Positions 1-7,426 are shown, counted from the stretch's first letter. The stretch is DNA of 57,405 nucleotides from Candidatus Gastranaerophilales bacterium (GCA_944323045.1 CALUQX010000018.1:1-57405), one strand, 5' to 3'. A program made the numbers and translations. Notes: generated by a model not told the origin, from the sequence alone.

Positions 1-301
1 AATTCTTCTGTCACATTTCTTTCTCTTTTGGTTGCGAGGCAAAAGAGAAAGAAACGCGACGCCAAAGAAAGAGAAAAGCGCGAGTGAGCGGAAGGCGGAG
101 GCTTGACGGCAAAATGGCTTTGCCATTGCTGACGTCAACCGAAGACCTGCTATACGCGAACGAGCAAGACACACGCGTTTAAAATGTTCGAGTCATCAGG
201 AACTACGTTCCCGAACCCTCCTTCTTTTTAAAATCAGGCAATGTAAAATATCCACATTGCCTGATTAATTGTAAATACTTTACTCACCGTACTCACTGCA
301 C
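1..301. repeat. Prepilin 3'-flank repeat, copy 1
   Basis: About 300 bases that recur almost unchanged at 24383-24683 (constant offset 24382), in both cases just downstream of a VR-bearing prepilin gene. The block holds an inner small palindrome (AATGGCTTTGCCATT near 114-128), a GC-rich stretch, the hairpin at 232-266 and a short period-8/9 minisatellite (TACTCAC units). There is no convincing gene in it. The near identity over 300 bases suggests a recent duplication or gene conversion of the whole cassette end. Confidence 0.9.
232..266. repeat. AATCAGGCAATGT hairpin, family member 1
   Basis: Perfect 13-base arms AATCAGGCAATGT / ACATTGCCTGATT flank a 9-base loop. The same palindrome family recurs at 24614-24648, 5185-5217, 49009-49038 and, more degraded, near 46134-46170 and 46960-46996. 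Without a T-run on either side it does not look like a classic terminator. It behaves as a dispersed REP-like palindrome. Confidence 0.85.
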
Positions 302-314
302 TCCCTTTACTCAC

Positions 315-343
315 CCCAGTAAGAGGCAGAGCCTCTTACTGGG
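315..343 (-). other. Stop-codon hairpin after variable region 1
   Basis: Perfect inverted repeat of 13-base arms (315-327 and 331-343) around a 3-base loop. It contains the TAA of the prepilin gene (336-338). Equivalent hairpins with 12-13 bp arms and 3-nt loops lie at exactly the same place in the other two VR-bearing prepilin genes. The arm sequence differs in one of them while pairing is kept. Short-loop inverted repeats just past the variable region are known cis elements of DGR targets. It could also act as a terminator, but no T-run follows. Confidence 0.85.
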
Positions 344-1454
344 CAAGACAAACCGCTAGTCTGTAGCTGCTGCTGCGGCCGTAGGTGTTCCAGCCCGTGT
401 TGGTAGAGTGGAAGCGGCGGTGGTACGCGGTGCCGCTACTGTACTCCTCAGACCAAACAGTGAACGAACTAGAGCCTGTACCTCTTGCTGAGAGGAATTG
501 AGAGGCTTTCTCTGTGTTCATTGCCTTCTCTGTTGGATTTGTATTTCCTGATGACTTTATTGAGGAACCATCATATATATATTCAGCTAGTTTGGTTAGC
601 TGGTCTTGGCTTGGCATTTTACTAACTCCGCCGCACTTTGCTACTGCACCTGCCCAGTAGTCAATGTTAAAACTACATTCACTTATTCCTAAATCTCCCT
701 TTTGTTCTTCACATTGTTCTTTGGTTAATGGGCTATACCCTGTTCCTGGGGCTAGTATCTTACTTATACACATGTCGCCTACCAAGTCCGATTTTATCAA
801 GCAATCAAGCGGTTTGACATTGCCATTCACATTGATGTCTTTGCCCAATATATTCGGATTCTTGTAACCTGACACATCATATATTATAGCCATACTCTCT
901 GCTGAGGCGGCAAACTGGTTATTATATGGGTCTTGTGTTGTATTTGGATTATAAGAAATTAGAGCATTAACGCCATTCGCAAACTGTACGCCAACTGTGC
1001 CGGTGCCCCAGTCCTCTTTTGTCAATTGTGCTAAATCAGTTTCTGTATCATAGACAATATTGTTTGCTGTTGTTATTGTTTTTGCAAAACATTTTGTTAA
1101 TTCATTACTATTGCATATTTTTGTTATTTTAATCTTATTTTTTAATTCATTTACAAAGTCTATTGTTGAAGAATAACCGGCTAGTTTTTCTTCTGTGTTC
1201 ATTTGTCTTGTGGCGACTTCAAGGCGTTTTTCAAAGACATCTTTTGCGGTTGCCCATGCCTTTTCGTTGTAGTTATTAACGAGGCTTGGTATTGTTATCG
1301 CCGCTACTACGCCGATGATGGCGAGGGTGATTAAGACCTCTGCCAAAGTAAATGCGGCTTTTGGAAAAGTGACTAAGTGAGTGAAGTGAGTACGGTGAGT
1401 GCCCTTGCTTCTTGAATGTGTCTGAGCGGTTGATTCATTGTTTTTTAAAATCAT
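336..1454 (-). CDS. Prepilin-like protein with DGR-type variable C-terminus (copy 1)
   Basis: A 372-residue protein with a type IV prepilin N-terminus: a long 34-residue leader, cleavage expected at Ala34|Phe35, then FTLAEVLITLAIIGVVAA with the usual Glu at +5. The body has a KNYNEKAW-like stretch and ends in a C-type-lectin/FGE-like domain (CGGVSKMPSQDQLTKLA, then VWSEE...LAVCL). The last 40 codons are the variable region. The leader is partly encoded by the same minisatellite as the intergenic repeats (THRTHFTH). The start is supported by AAAGGAG upstream. Ala rather than Gly at -1 is tolerated by prepilin peptidases. The protein is probably exported and assembled or displayed at the surface. 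No pilus assembly genes are in the window. It is divergent from an XRE gene. Confidence 0.85.
   Translation of the reverse strand: MILKNNESTAQTHSRSKGTHRTHFTHLVTFPKAAFTLAEVLITLAIIGVVAAITIPSLVNNYNEKAWATAKDVFEKRLEVATRQMNTEEKLAGYSSTIDFVNELKNKIKITKICNSNELTKCFAKTITTANNIVYDTETDLAQLTKEDWGTGTVGVQFANGVNALISYNPNTTQDPYNNQFAASAESMAIIYDVSGYKNPNILGKDINVNGNVKPLDCLIKSDLVGDMCISKILAPGTGYSPLTKEQCEEQKGDLGISECSFNIDYWAGAVAKCGGVSKMPSQDQLTKLAEYIYDGSSIKSSGNTNPTEKAMNTEKASQFLSARGTGSSSFTVWSEEYSSGTAYHRRFHSTNTGWNTYGRSSSYRLAVCLAQ
339..458 (-). other. Candidate DGR variable region VR1
   Basis: Forty codons from GTTTGGTCT to the stop. Compared with VR2 (24723-24845) and VR3 (47059-47181), the anchors GTTTGGTCT, GCGTAC, TCTACC, TGG and GCGGTTTGT are constant. 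Between them about 20 codons differ, mostly as NNC triplets (CAC, AGC, TAC, GGC, AAC, GAC, ACC) with changes in positions one and two. This is what adenine mutagenesis of AAC codons would leave. One codon is missing relative to the other two copies near the start of the region. Confidence 0.7.
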
Positions 1455-1471
1455 GTTTATATTCTCCTTTT

Positions 1472-1588
1472 GTAGTACTACGTTTATTTTTTAACAATAA
1501 AATGTAGTAATATAACATATTTTTTGCGAATAAGTCAATATGCTACTCCATTTATTAAACAATTTCTTGTAATAGCATGTTTAATAAA
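1472..1588. promoter_or_regulatory. Divergent prepilin/XRE control region
   Basis: Between the prepilin gene (leftward) and the XRE gene (rightward) lie a 10-base palindrome GTAGTACTAC at 1472-1481 and an 11-base inverted repeat TTTATTAAACA / TGTTTAATAAA at 1551-1561 and 1578-1588. The right arm of the latter touches the AAAGGG ribosome-binding site of the XRE gene, so it may be an operator for self-repression or an RNA hairpin that hides the site. Assignment to this regulator is inferred from position. Confidence 0.55.
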
Positions 1589-1598
1589 GGGATACATA

Positions 1599-1919
1599 AT
1601 GGCAAAACTACGTGAATTATTTGGCAGACGACTCGAAGAATTATTAAAAAAACACAAAATGAAACAATGTGAACTTGCGGATAAGCTTGATATTGACCCG
1701 CAAAGTATTAGCCGCATGATTGCAGGCAAACACTTTCCAAAAGAAGAAAATATAGAAAAAATGATTACTGCATTTAATATTCAACCCGAAGAACTCTTTA
1801 CATTTTCCCATGTTGCGGATGACAAGGAGCTTATAGCTGATATCAACCGCCTAATCTCTAATGCGCCGAGTTCTAAAATCCGTATGGCTCACAAAATTAT
1901 TACCGCACTCTTTGAATAA
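1599..1919 (+). CDS. XRE-family transcriptional regulator
   Basis: A helix-turn-helix regulator of 106 residues. The HTH spans about residues 10-62 (LFGRRLEELLKKHKMKQCELADKLDIDP, then QSISRMIAGKHFP). The C-terminal tail is short and helical. The start at 1599 is preferred over an upstream in-frame start because AAAGGG sits 6-7 bases upstream and the protein then begins like its paralogue at 8757 (MKKLFGKRLRELR). It is divergent from the prepilin gene 336-1454. Similar HTH genes stand beside three other prepilin genes, so local control of prepilin expression is likely. Its 3' end overlaps the convergent dxr gene by 20 bases. Confidence 0.85.
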   Translation: MAKLRELFGRRLEELLKKHKMKQCELADKLDIDPQSISRMIAGKHFPKEENIEKMITAFNIQPEELFTFSHVADDKELIADINRLISNAPSSKIRMAHKIITALFE

Positions 1920-3042
1920 GTTTATCAATATATTCCCGCGTCAGGCGGCGAACCTCGTTATCCACAGCAAAAATCTCATCTATTGTCGGATGTTCAATAA
2001 CTTTATGTTGAGACATCATTTCTGCAGTTATTTCATATATATTATAAAGTTTTATTTTGCCGTCAAGAAATGCAAAAACAGCCTCTTCATTAGCTGCATT
2101 CAGACAAACTGTTGCGGTTCCGCCGGTTTTGCCTGCCTGATATGCGAGTTTTACACAAGGAAATTTTTCAAAATCCGGCTTTTCAAAATCCAACCGCGCT
2201 ATTTCTGCAAAACTAAAACTTTTTGATTTAATCCCCTCAAAGCGTTCAGGATAAGTTATAGCATACTGTATCGGGATGTGCATACTTGGCAGCCCGAGCT
2301 GGGCAATAACACTTCCGTCAACATACTCAATAGCAGAATGCACAACACTCTGGGGATGTACAACAACATCAATTTTATTGTAGTCAAATCCGAAAAGGTG
2401 ATGTGCCTCAATAATTTCTAATCCTTTATTCATCAAAGTTGCGCTGTCTACAGTGATTTTTTTGCCCATATGCCAGCGCGGATGAGCGAGTGCCTGTTCA
2501 ACCGTCGCGTTTTTCATATCTGCAACACTTTTGTGCAAGAAAGGACCGCCCGATGCCGTAATTATAAGTTTTTCAACCTGAGTAATATCTTTTATGCACT
2601 GATGAATTGCGCAGTGTTCACTGTCAACCGGAACAATTTTCACTCCGTTTTCTTTTGCTTTTTTCATGACAATATCACCTGCCATAACAAGTGTTTCTTT
2701 GTTTGCAAGTGCGATATCAATCCCGTTTTCTATAGCTTTTAATGTGGGTTTTAGTCCAATTTTACCGGAAACAGCAACAAGTATAATATCGTTTTCTTTG
2801 TTTGAACAAATTTCTTCTAAGCTTTCTACAGTTTTTATTCCAGTAACAGAAACAGGTGTTGCCGCATAAATGAATCTGGGGTTAAATTTTTCAGCCTGCT
2901 GCTTTAATAATTCTGTGTTTGAGCCGCCTGCAAGTGCAATGATTTCAAATTTATCCTGCAGTTTTTCAATAACTTCCAGCGCCTGAGTGCCGATAGAACC
3001 GGTTGAACCAATTATACTTATTTTTCTCTTCTTTGTTTCCAT
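1900..3042 (-). CDS. dxr: 1-deoxy-D-xylulose 5-phosphate reductoisomerase
   Basis: Second step of the MEP isoprenoid pathway: converts DXP to 2-C-methyl-D-erythritol 4-phosphate with NADPH in the cytoplasm. The 380 residues match the family length. Visible motifs are the NADPH-binding GSTGSIGTQ at residues 11-19, NKETLVMAG, the metal/substrate motif PVDSEHCAIHQC and the ITVDSATLMNKGLE block. The C-terminal domain ends in a helical segment. The gene stands alone and converges on the XRE gene with a 20-base overlap. MEP use fits a bacterial, cyanobacteria-related host. Confidence 0.97.
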   Translation of the reverse strand: METKKRKISIIGSTGSIGTQALEVIEKLQDKFEIIALAGGSNTELLKQQAEKFNPRFIYAATPVSVTGIKTVESLEEICSNKENDIILVAVSGKIGLKPTLKAIENGIDIALANKETLVMAGDIVMKKAKENGVKIVPVDSEHCAIHQCIKDITQVEKLIITASGGPFLHKSVADMKNATVEQALAHPRWHMGKKITVDSATLMNKGLEIIEAHHLFGFDYNKIDVVVHPQSVVHSAIEYVDGSVIAQLGLPSMHIPIQYAITYPERFEGIKSKSFSFAEIARLDFEKPDFEKFPCVKLAYQAGKTGGTATVCLNAANEEAVFAFLDGKIKLYNIYEITAEMMSQHKVIEHPTIDEIFAVDNEVRRLTREYIDKLIQRVR

Positions 3043-3116
3043 AGGAATATTATATAATAAACAAAAATAAGCGTAATAAAATAAATAGTTCCGTTTCGCA
3101 TATCAGTTTCTGCCGC

Positions 3117-3148
3117 TTGTTTTATTTATTTCTTATTTGTGTTATGAT
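3117..3148 (+). promoter_or_regulatory. Probable lysS promoter (extended -10)
   Basis: TATGAT at 3143-3148 preceded by TGT forms an extended -10. A TTGTTT at 3117-3122 lies 20 bases upstream, longer than the ideal 17. The transcript would have a leader of about 30 bases containing AAGGAAG before the lysS ATG. Predicted by eye only. Confidence 0.45.
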
Positions 3149-3186
3149 ATCCATGAAAGATTACACTAACATAAGGAAGTAAAAAT

Positions 3187-4683
3187 ATGACTACACAAAC
3201 TCGCGAAGCAGGTTCTGCTATTGAACAAATCAGACAAACAAGAATTCAAAAACTTGCTGATCTCGCTGATAAAGGGGTTAACCCTTATCCGTATAAATTC
3301 GACAAAACTGCTTCAGCTAAAGAATTACAGGAAAAATATAAAGACTTGCCTGCCGGCGAAGAAACAACTGATGTTTATTCTGTTGCCGGTCGTGTTATGG
3401 CTATCCGCAACACAGGAATGTTTATTGATTTGATGGATGATACAGCTAAAATCCAGATATTTTCTCACAAAGAAAATCTGCCGGAAGAACAATTAAAAAT
3501 TCTAAAACTCGTAGATATCGGTGATATAGTAGGGTTTACCGGTACAATCAGAAGAACACCGCGCGGAGAGTTGTCTATTAAGTCAACTGATTTGAAATTA
3601 TTATCAAAAGCCCTTCTCCCTTTACCGGAAAAGCATCATGGATTAACAGATGTTGAAATTCGTTATCGTCAAAGATATGTTGACTTAATCGTTAACGAAG
3701 ATGTTCGCGATACCTTCCGCAAAAGAAGTCTTATTATTCAAAAAATCAGAGAATTTTTGGCAAAAGAAGGTTATCTGGAAGTAGAAACACCTATTTTGCA
3801 GACTATGGCATCCGGTGCAAATGCAAGACCATTCACAACTCATCATAATGCATTGGAAATGGATTTGACTCTCAGAATCGCTCTTGAATTATATCTGAAA
3901 AGATTGATTGTAGGCGGCGTTTCTGAACGCGTTTATGAAATAGGAAAATGTTTCCGCAACGAAGGTATTGACACCCGTCACAATCCGGAATTCACAATGA
4001 TAGAATTGTATCAGGCATATGCAGATTACAATGATATGATGACTCTGACAGAAAATATGGTTGCATATGTTGCGCAAGAAGTTCTTGGTACAACTAAGAT
4101 TCAATACGGTGAGCACGAAATTGATTTGACACCGCCTTGGGACAGAAAAACAATGATAGGGGCTATCAAAGATGCAACAGGTATTGATTTTCTTGAGATT
4201 TACAGTGCAAAGCAAGCAATTGAAACAGCAAGACGTCTTCATGTTCCTGTAGAAGATAATATGAACTGGGGTCAGGTTGTTGACGCTGTGTTTGAAGAAA
4301 AAGTTGAACCTGGATTGATTCAGCCTTGTCACATCATTGACTATCCTCGTGAGATTTCTCCGCTGGCAAAAGTTCACAGAGATAACGACCGTTTGACAGA
4401 ACGTTTTGAAACACGTGTTAACGGCTGGGAAATAGCAAATGCATTTTCTGAATTGACAGATCCGATAGACCAGAGAATGCGTTTTGAAGCACAGGCAAAA
4501 GCCAAAGCCGAAGGTGATGAAGAGGCTATGGATATTGATGAAGACTTTATCAATGCGCTTGAATACGGTATGCCACCGACAGGCGGTATGGGAATGGGAA
4601 TAGACAGACTTGTGATGTTGTTAACAAATTCACCGTCAATAAGAGATGTAATAGCATTCCCTACAATGAGAAATAAGGATTAA
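3187..4683 (+). CDS. lysS: Lysyl-tRNA synthetase (class II)
   Basis: Charges tRNA-Lys with lysine. The 498 residues show an N-terminal OB-fold anticodon-binding domain (about residues 60-160) and a class II catalytic core. Motif 2 is in FRNEGIDTRHNPEFTMIE and motif 3 in GMGIDRLVMLL near the C-terminus. The RBS AAGGAAG lies about 8 bases before the ATG. The gene appears monocistronic and ends at a strong hairpin. No T-box or other leader structure was seen upstream. Confidence 0.97.
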   Translation: MTTQTREAGSAIEQIRQTRIQKLADLADKGVNPYPYKFDKTASAKELQEKYKDLPAGEETTDVYSVAGRVMAIRNTGMFIDLMDDTAKIQIFSHKENLPEEQLKILKLVDIGDIVGFTGTIRRTPRGELSIKSTDLKLLSKALLPLPEKHHGLTDVEIRYRQRYVDLIVNEDVRDTFRKRSLIIQKIREFLAKEGYLEVETPILQTMASGANARPFTTHHNALEMDLTLRIALELYLKRLIVGGVSERVYEIGKCFRNEGIDTRHNPEFTMIELYQAYADYNDMMTLTENMVAYVAQEVLGTTKIQYGEHEIDLTPPWDRKTMIGAIKDATGIDFLEIYSAKQAIETARRLHVPVEDNMNWGQVVDAVFEEKVEPGLIQPCHIIDYPREISPLAKVHRDNDRLTERFETRVNGWEIANAFSELTDPIDQRMRFEAQAKAKAEGDEEAMDIDEDFINALEYGMPPTGGMGMGIDRLVMLLTNSPSIRDVIAFPTMRNKD

Positions 4684-4689
4684 TAAAGA

Positions 4690-4715
4690 GCGGGCGGGGT
4701 TAAAACCCCGCCCGC
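4690..4715 (+). terminator. lysS terminator
   Basis: Perfect 12-base GC-rich stem GCGGGCGGGGTT / AACCCCGCCCGC with a two-base gap, starting seven bases after the lysS stop. The following ATAATTATTT is only weakly T-rich, but the stem is very strong. Confidence 0.8.
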
Positions 4716-4739
4716 ATAATTATTTCACTAACCAATATC

Positions 4740-5055
4740 AGCCCGCAATTTCCGCAAGCCGTAGAGGTTGCGGGAACTCTCATTAAAGGGAATAGTGGAA
4801 TAAGGGAGACGGGAATAAGTTCACAGTAGGGTGCCGTCGTTTCGACGAACCGGTTCGCTGTGAATTGTGAACGGTGACCAGTGAACGGTTGTTACAAAAG
4901 TGATTAAGTGACTGAGTGATTAAGTGATTAAGCGGGTTACATGAATCAGCCAACGCCAACTTTTCCTCGCCCCTTGAGGGAGAGGATAGTTTGACTTAAC
5001 GAACGGTAGTGAGTTTAGTCATAACTTGGTGAGGGGTCAAATAATGCGTACAAAA
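4740..5055. repeat. Mosaic intergenic repeat block A
   Basis: Non-coding. It contains a GTAGGGTGCCGTCGTTTCGACG module (4827-4848), a GTGAACGGTGACCAGTGAACGG minisatellite, GTGATTAA period-8 units (about 4898-4936), then CAGCCAACGCC and a module beginning CCTCGCCCCTTGAGGG. From about 4867 to 5051 it matches 24102-24286 nearly base for base. No gene is seen. Confidence 0.85.
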
Positions 5056-5290
5056 AGAGTCGTAGGGTGCTGTCGTTTCGACGCACCGGTACTCTGTGAA
5101 TTGTGAACGGTGAACCGTGAACGGTTGTTTTTGAAAAAGACGTTAAGACGTTAGGACGTTGAGACGTTAAGTCCGTTAATAAAAATCAGGCAACGCCTAC
5201 ATATTACATTGCCTGATAAAATGTAAACTCTTAATCACTTAATCACTTCAAGTAACAACTATTCACTGGTCACCGTTCACAGGTCACTGA
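5056..5290. repeat. Composite palindromic repeat with central hairpin
   Basis: The order is: the GTGCTGTCGTTTCGACGCAC module, a GTGAACGG minisatellite, a period-9 ACGTTAAG / ACGTTAGG array (about 5140-5170), the hairpin ATCAGGCAA...TTGCCTGAT at 5185-5217, then AATCACTT units and TTCACTGGTCACCGTTCAC. The right half is the reverse complement of the minisatellites that lie to the left in this and other blocks, so the whole is a large degenerate inverted structure. Its last part adjoins the 3' end of the gene at 5296. Confidence 0.8.
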
Positions 5291-5295
5291 TTATC

Positions 5296-5583
5296 TTATT
5301 CACCTACATTAAAAAAAACTTTAACCTTTTGTATCAACTTCACCACTAATTTTACTATTGAAAATGATTCGTCTTCTGGGATTTTGGGGGCTTTTTGGAA
5401 ATCTAAAATATCGTATTCGGGTCGTTTGGCAAAAATGCTTTCATATTGCTGCTTTTTCTTTTCCTGTTCACCGACGTCCCGCTCCATATAACCAAGGTTG
5501 CCTCCGCTGCCGCCGTCGTTTTGCGTATTCGCCGCCGCCTTGATTATAGGTTTTGTGCTTAATACATTTACATCAAAACTCAT
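5296..5583 (-). CDS. Hypothetical protein, 95 aa
   Basis: Not recognised. The N-terminal 30 residues are polar and Gly/Asn-rich (NTQNDGGSGGNLG). A Lys/Gln-rich stretch (EQEKKKQQYESIF) follows, and the C-terminus is a basic amphipathic helix (IVKLVVKLIQKVKVFF). There is no signal peptide and no clear ribosome-binding site, only an A-rich stretch before the ATG. A repeat block lies directly downstream. It may be a lineage-specific small protein; it could also be spurious, but its codon use looks normal. Confidence 0.5.
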   Translation of the reverse strand: MSFDVNVLSTKPIIKAAANTQNDGGSGGNLGYMERDVGEQEKKKQQYESIFAKRPEYDILDFQKAPKIPEDESFSIVKLVVKLIQKVKVFFNVGE

Positions 5584-5712
5584 TTTTCTTTTCAGTACGT
5601 TGCTTTACAACTGCGTACCGCCTTTCTATATTTTTTCCCTATATATATAAAGTATTTTTTCATGAAGAAATGTTACAATTTTAAAGAGATTTTAATAAAA
5701 ATTTACAATTTA

Positions 5713-6306
5713 TTATTTGTATCCGAACACTAACACAGACTGACATTTAAACCCCACCTCAAACAGGTCGCGTTTTCTTATTGCATGCCGGATATCAGGT
5801 TTACTCTCAGAAGAATCAGGGACAAGTGTTAATTTCGCAATTTTATCTGCAGCATTGTAATCAATTTTTATCCGGTCATAATACGCAAGTTTATCTGCCG
5901 CAAGTCCGTCCGCCAGTTTGACTATGCCGCCAAGACGTTTCACGCGTTTTCGGTCTTCTTTGTCCAGTTCGCGGTATATTTCGTGTTCAGATTTATCTGG
6001 CAGGCTGCCTCTGTGATATCTGCAAATACAACCGATAATTTTTAATTCATGGTAGTCAAATCCGGTCAGTCCCTCATCCAGAATCATTTTCAGGCTGTAT
6101 TTGTTGTGTCCCTTAGACCCCATATAATACCCGATATCATGCAGCAATGCGGCAGCTTTCAGATATGACAAGTCTTCTGGAGGCATTTCGTGAATTTTTT
6201 TACTTGCCTCATAAAATAACATTATAGCAAGTCTTTGCACCTCTTGCGAATGCGCGATTTTGCCATTATATTTTCTCAACATTTCCTGTGGATTTAGTTT
6301 TGTCAT
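5713..6306 (-). CDS. HD-domain protein, Ppx/GppA C-terminal type
   Basis: A 197-residue predicted metal-dependent phosphohydrolase. The HD motif is in AAALLHDIGYYMGSKGHNKYS (about residues 51-71), followed by the second His cluster in CICRYHRGSLP (about residues 91-101). This spacing resembles the HD domain found at the C-terminus of Ppx/GppA exopolyphosphatases, here stand-alone without the ASKHA domain. The substrate cannot be read from sequence; nucleotide or alarmone hydrolysis is only a possibility. It is divergent from the GGDEF gene at 6380. Confidence 0.75.
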   Translation of the reverse strand: MTKLNPQEMLRKYNGKIAHSQEVQRLAIMLFYEASKKIHEMPPEDLSYLKAAALLHDIGYYMGSKGHNKYSLKMILDEGLTGFDYHELKIIGCICRYHRGSLPDKSEHEIYRELDKEDRKRVKRLGGIVKLADGLAADKLAYYDRIKIDYNAADKIAKLTLVPDSSESKPDIRHAIRKRDLFEVGFKCQSVLVFGYK

Positions 6307-6348
6307 AAAAAAAATTTATCAAAAAAAAAATTCATAAGCAATTTTTTA

Positions 6349-6357
6349 TGCTATAAT
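6349..6357 (+). promoter_or_regulatory. Extended -10 promoter of the GGDEF gene
   Basis: TGC directly before TATAAT (6352-6357), about 20 bases ahead of the ATG at 6380. No good -35 is present, as is usual for extended -10 promoters. The same TGn-TATAAT form is seen before the genes at 10642 and 23086. Confidence 0.6.
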
Positions 6358-6379
6358 AAAAATTGTACAGGTAGAGATT

Positions 6380-7042
6380 ATGGGTGAGAGTTCTAATATA
6401 GAGAATACAGGTTTTAACTTTTCCGAAGAAATGCTGGATGAAATTCAGAAAAACATCCAGAGTATTATTGAAGGATTTGACGTGCCTGATGCCAATAAGA
6501 CGGATGTCATCAGAAAAATCAATTTTATGTACAAACAAACACGTCACCTGTCACTAACCGACGGACTGACCGGACTGTACAACCGGCGGCATTTTGAGGC
6601 AAATCTTGAACGCGAATTCTTACGCGCTAAACGATATAAAAATGCCTTAAGCATCGCCATGATTGATGTGGATTTTTTCAAAAAAGTTAATGACACTTAC
6701 GGACATGCCTGCGGGGATTATGTGCTGAAAGAAATAGCTTTTTTGATTAATGAAGCATTTAGAAAAACTGACATGGTATTCAGATACGGCGGGGAAGAAT
6801 TTGTTGTAATACTCACAGAAACTGATTCTGATAACGCTGTTGTGCCGCTGGAACGTTTGAGAAAAGCTGTTGAATCAAATAAATTCAAATACAACAATCA
6901 AAATCTGAATATAACTATCAGTATCGGTGTTAGTTCAAATTTGGAAAATACAAATTCACCATGGGAATTTTTTGAGCTTGCAGACAAAGCTCTCTATGAA
7001 GCAAAAGAAAATGGTAGAAATCAAGTCAGAATATACAGGTAG
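6380..7042 (+). CDS. Diguanylate cyclase (GGDEF domain)
   Basis: A 220-residue protein predicted to make cyclic di-GMP from two GTP. An N-terminal helical segment of about 55 residues leads into the GGDEF domain, which begins at LTDGLTGLYNRRHFE (about residues 59-73). Asp in MIDVDFFKKVNDTYGH binds metal and the signature is RYGGEEF. There is no membrane segment and no sensory domain. An RxxD inhibitory site is not obvious. It is the only c-di-GMP gene in the window; a link to the surface prepilins is plausible but unproven. Confidence 0.93.
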   Translation: MGESSNIENTGFNFSEEMLDEIQKNIQSIIEGFDVPDANKTDVIRKINFMYKQTRHLSLTDGLTGLYNRRHFEANLEREFLRAKRYKNALSIAMIDVDFFKKVNDTYGHACGDYVLKEIAFLINEAFRKTDMVFRYGGEEFVVILTETDSDNAVVPLERLRKAVESNKFKYNNQNLNITISIGVSSNLENTNSPWEFFELADKALYEAKENGRNQVRIYR

Positions 7043-7081
7043 TTAATTGATTTTTTTAAAATATCGGGGGATAAAAAAATT

Positions 7082-7426
7082 ATGAAAAATATTATTAAAT
7101 TTTTAGTTGTTATTCTTGCAATGTGTTCAATAGCAGTGGCGCAGGAGTTTACAAAAGTGCGCGCAAAACATATTCTTGTAGGCAGTGAAATTGAGGCAAT
7201 TGAACTTAAACGTGAGTTGAATAAAGGGGCTGATTTTTCAATACTTGCGATGCGTTATTCACAATGTCCTTCAGGCAGAAACGGCGGTGAATTAGGGTAT
7301 TTTGAACGCGGACAGATGGTGCCTGAATTTGAAAAAGCTGCATTTACAACTCCTGTCGGCAAAGTATCTGCCCCTGTTCATACGCAATTTGGCTGGCATT
7401 TAATACTTGTAGAGGACAAAGAATAA
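7082..7426 (+). CDS. Exported parvulin-type peptidyl-prolyl isomerase
   Basis: A 114-residue PpiC/rotamase protein with a signal peptide (about residues 1-20, ending in SIAVAQ). One parvulin domain fills the rest: VRAKHILVG, then FSILAMRYSQCPSGRNGGELGYFERGQM in two parts, and the closing TQFGWHLILVED. It probably assists folding outside the cytoplasmic membrane. It lacks the chaperone arms of SurA or PrsA. It follows the GGDEF gene by 39 bases. Confidence 0.92.
   Translation: MKNIIKFLVVILAMCSIAVAQEFTKVRAKHILVGSEIEAIELKRELNKGADFSILAMRYSQCPSGRNGGELGYFERGQMVPEFEKAAFTTPVGKVSAPVHTQFGWHLILVEDKE

Noticed and set aside
3889-4377. 162-codon open frame antisense to lysS
   Set aside because: It is a shadow of the lysS reading frame, with no start signal and a Cys/Phe/Asn-rich composition.
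4898-4936. GTGATTAA arrays as a possible CRISPR
   Set aside because: The period is eight or nine bases with no unique spacers, and no cas gene is in the window. These are minisatellites.
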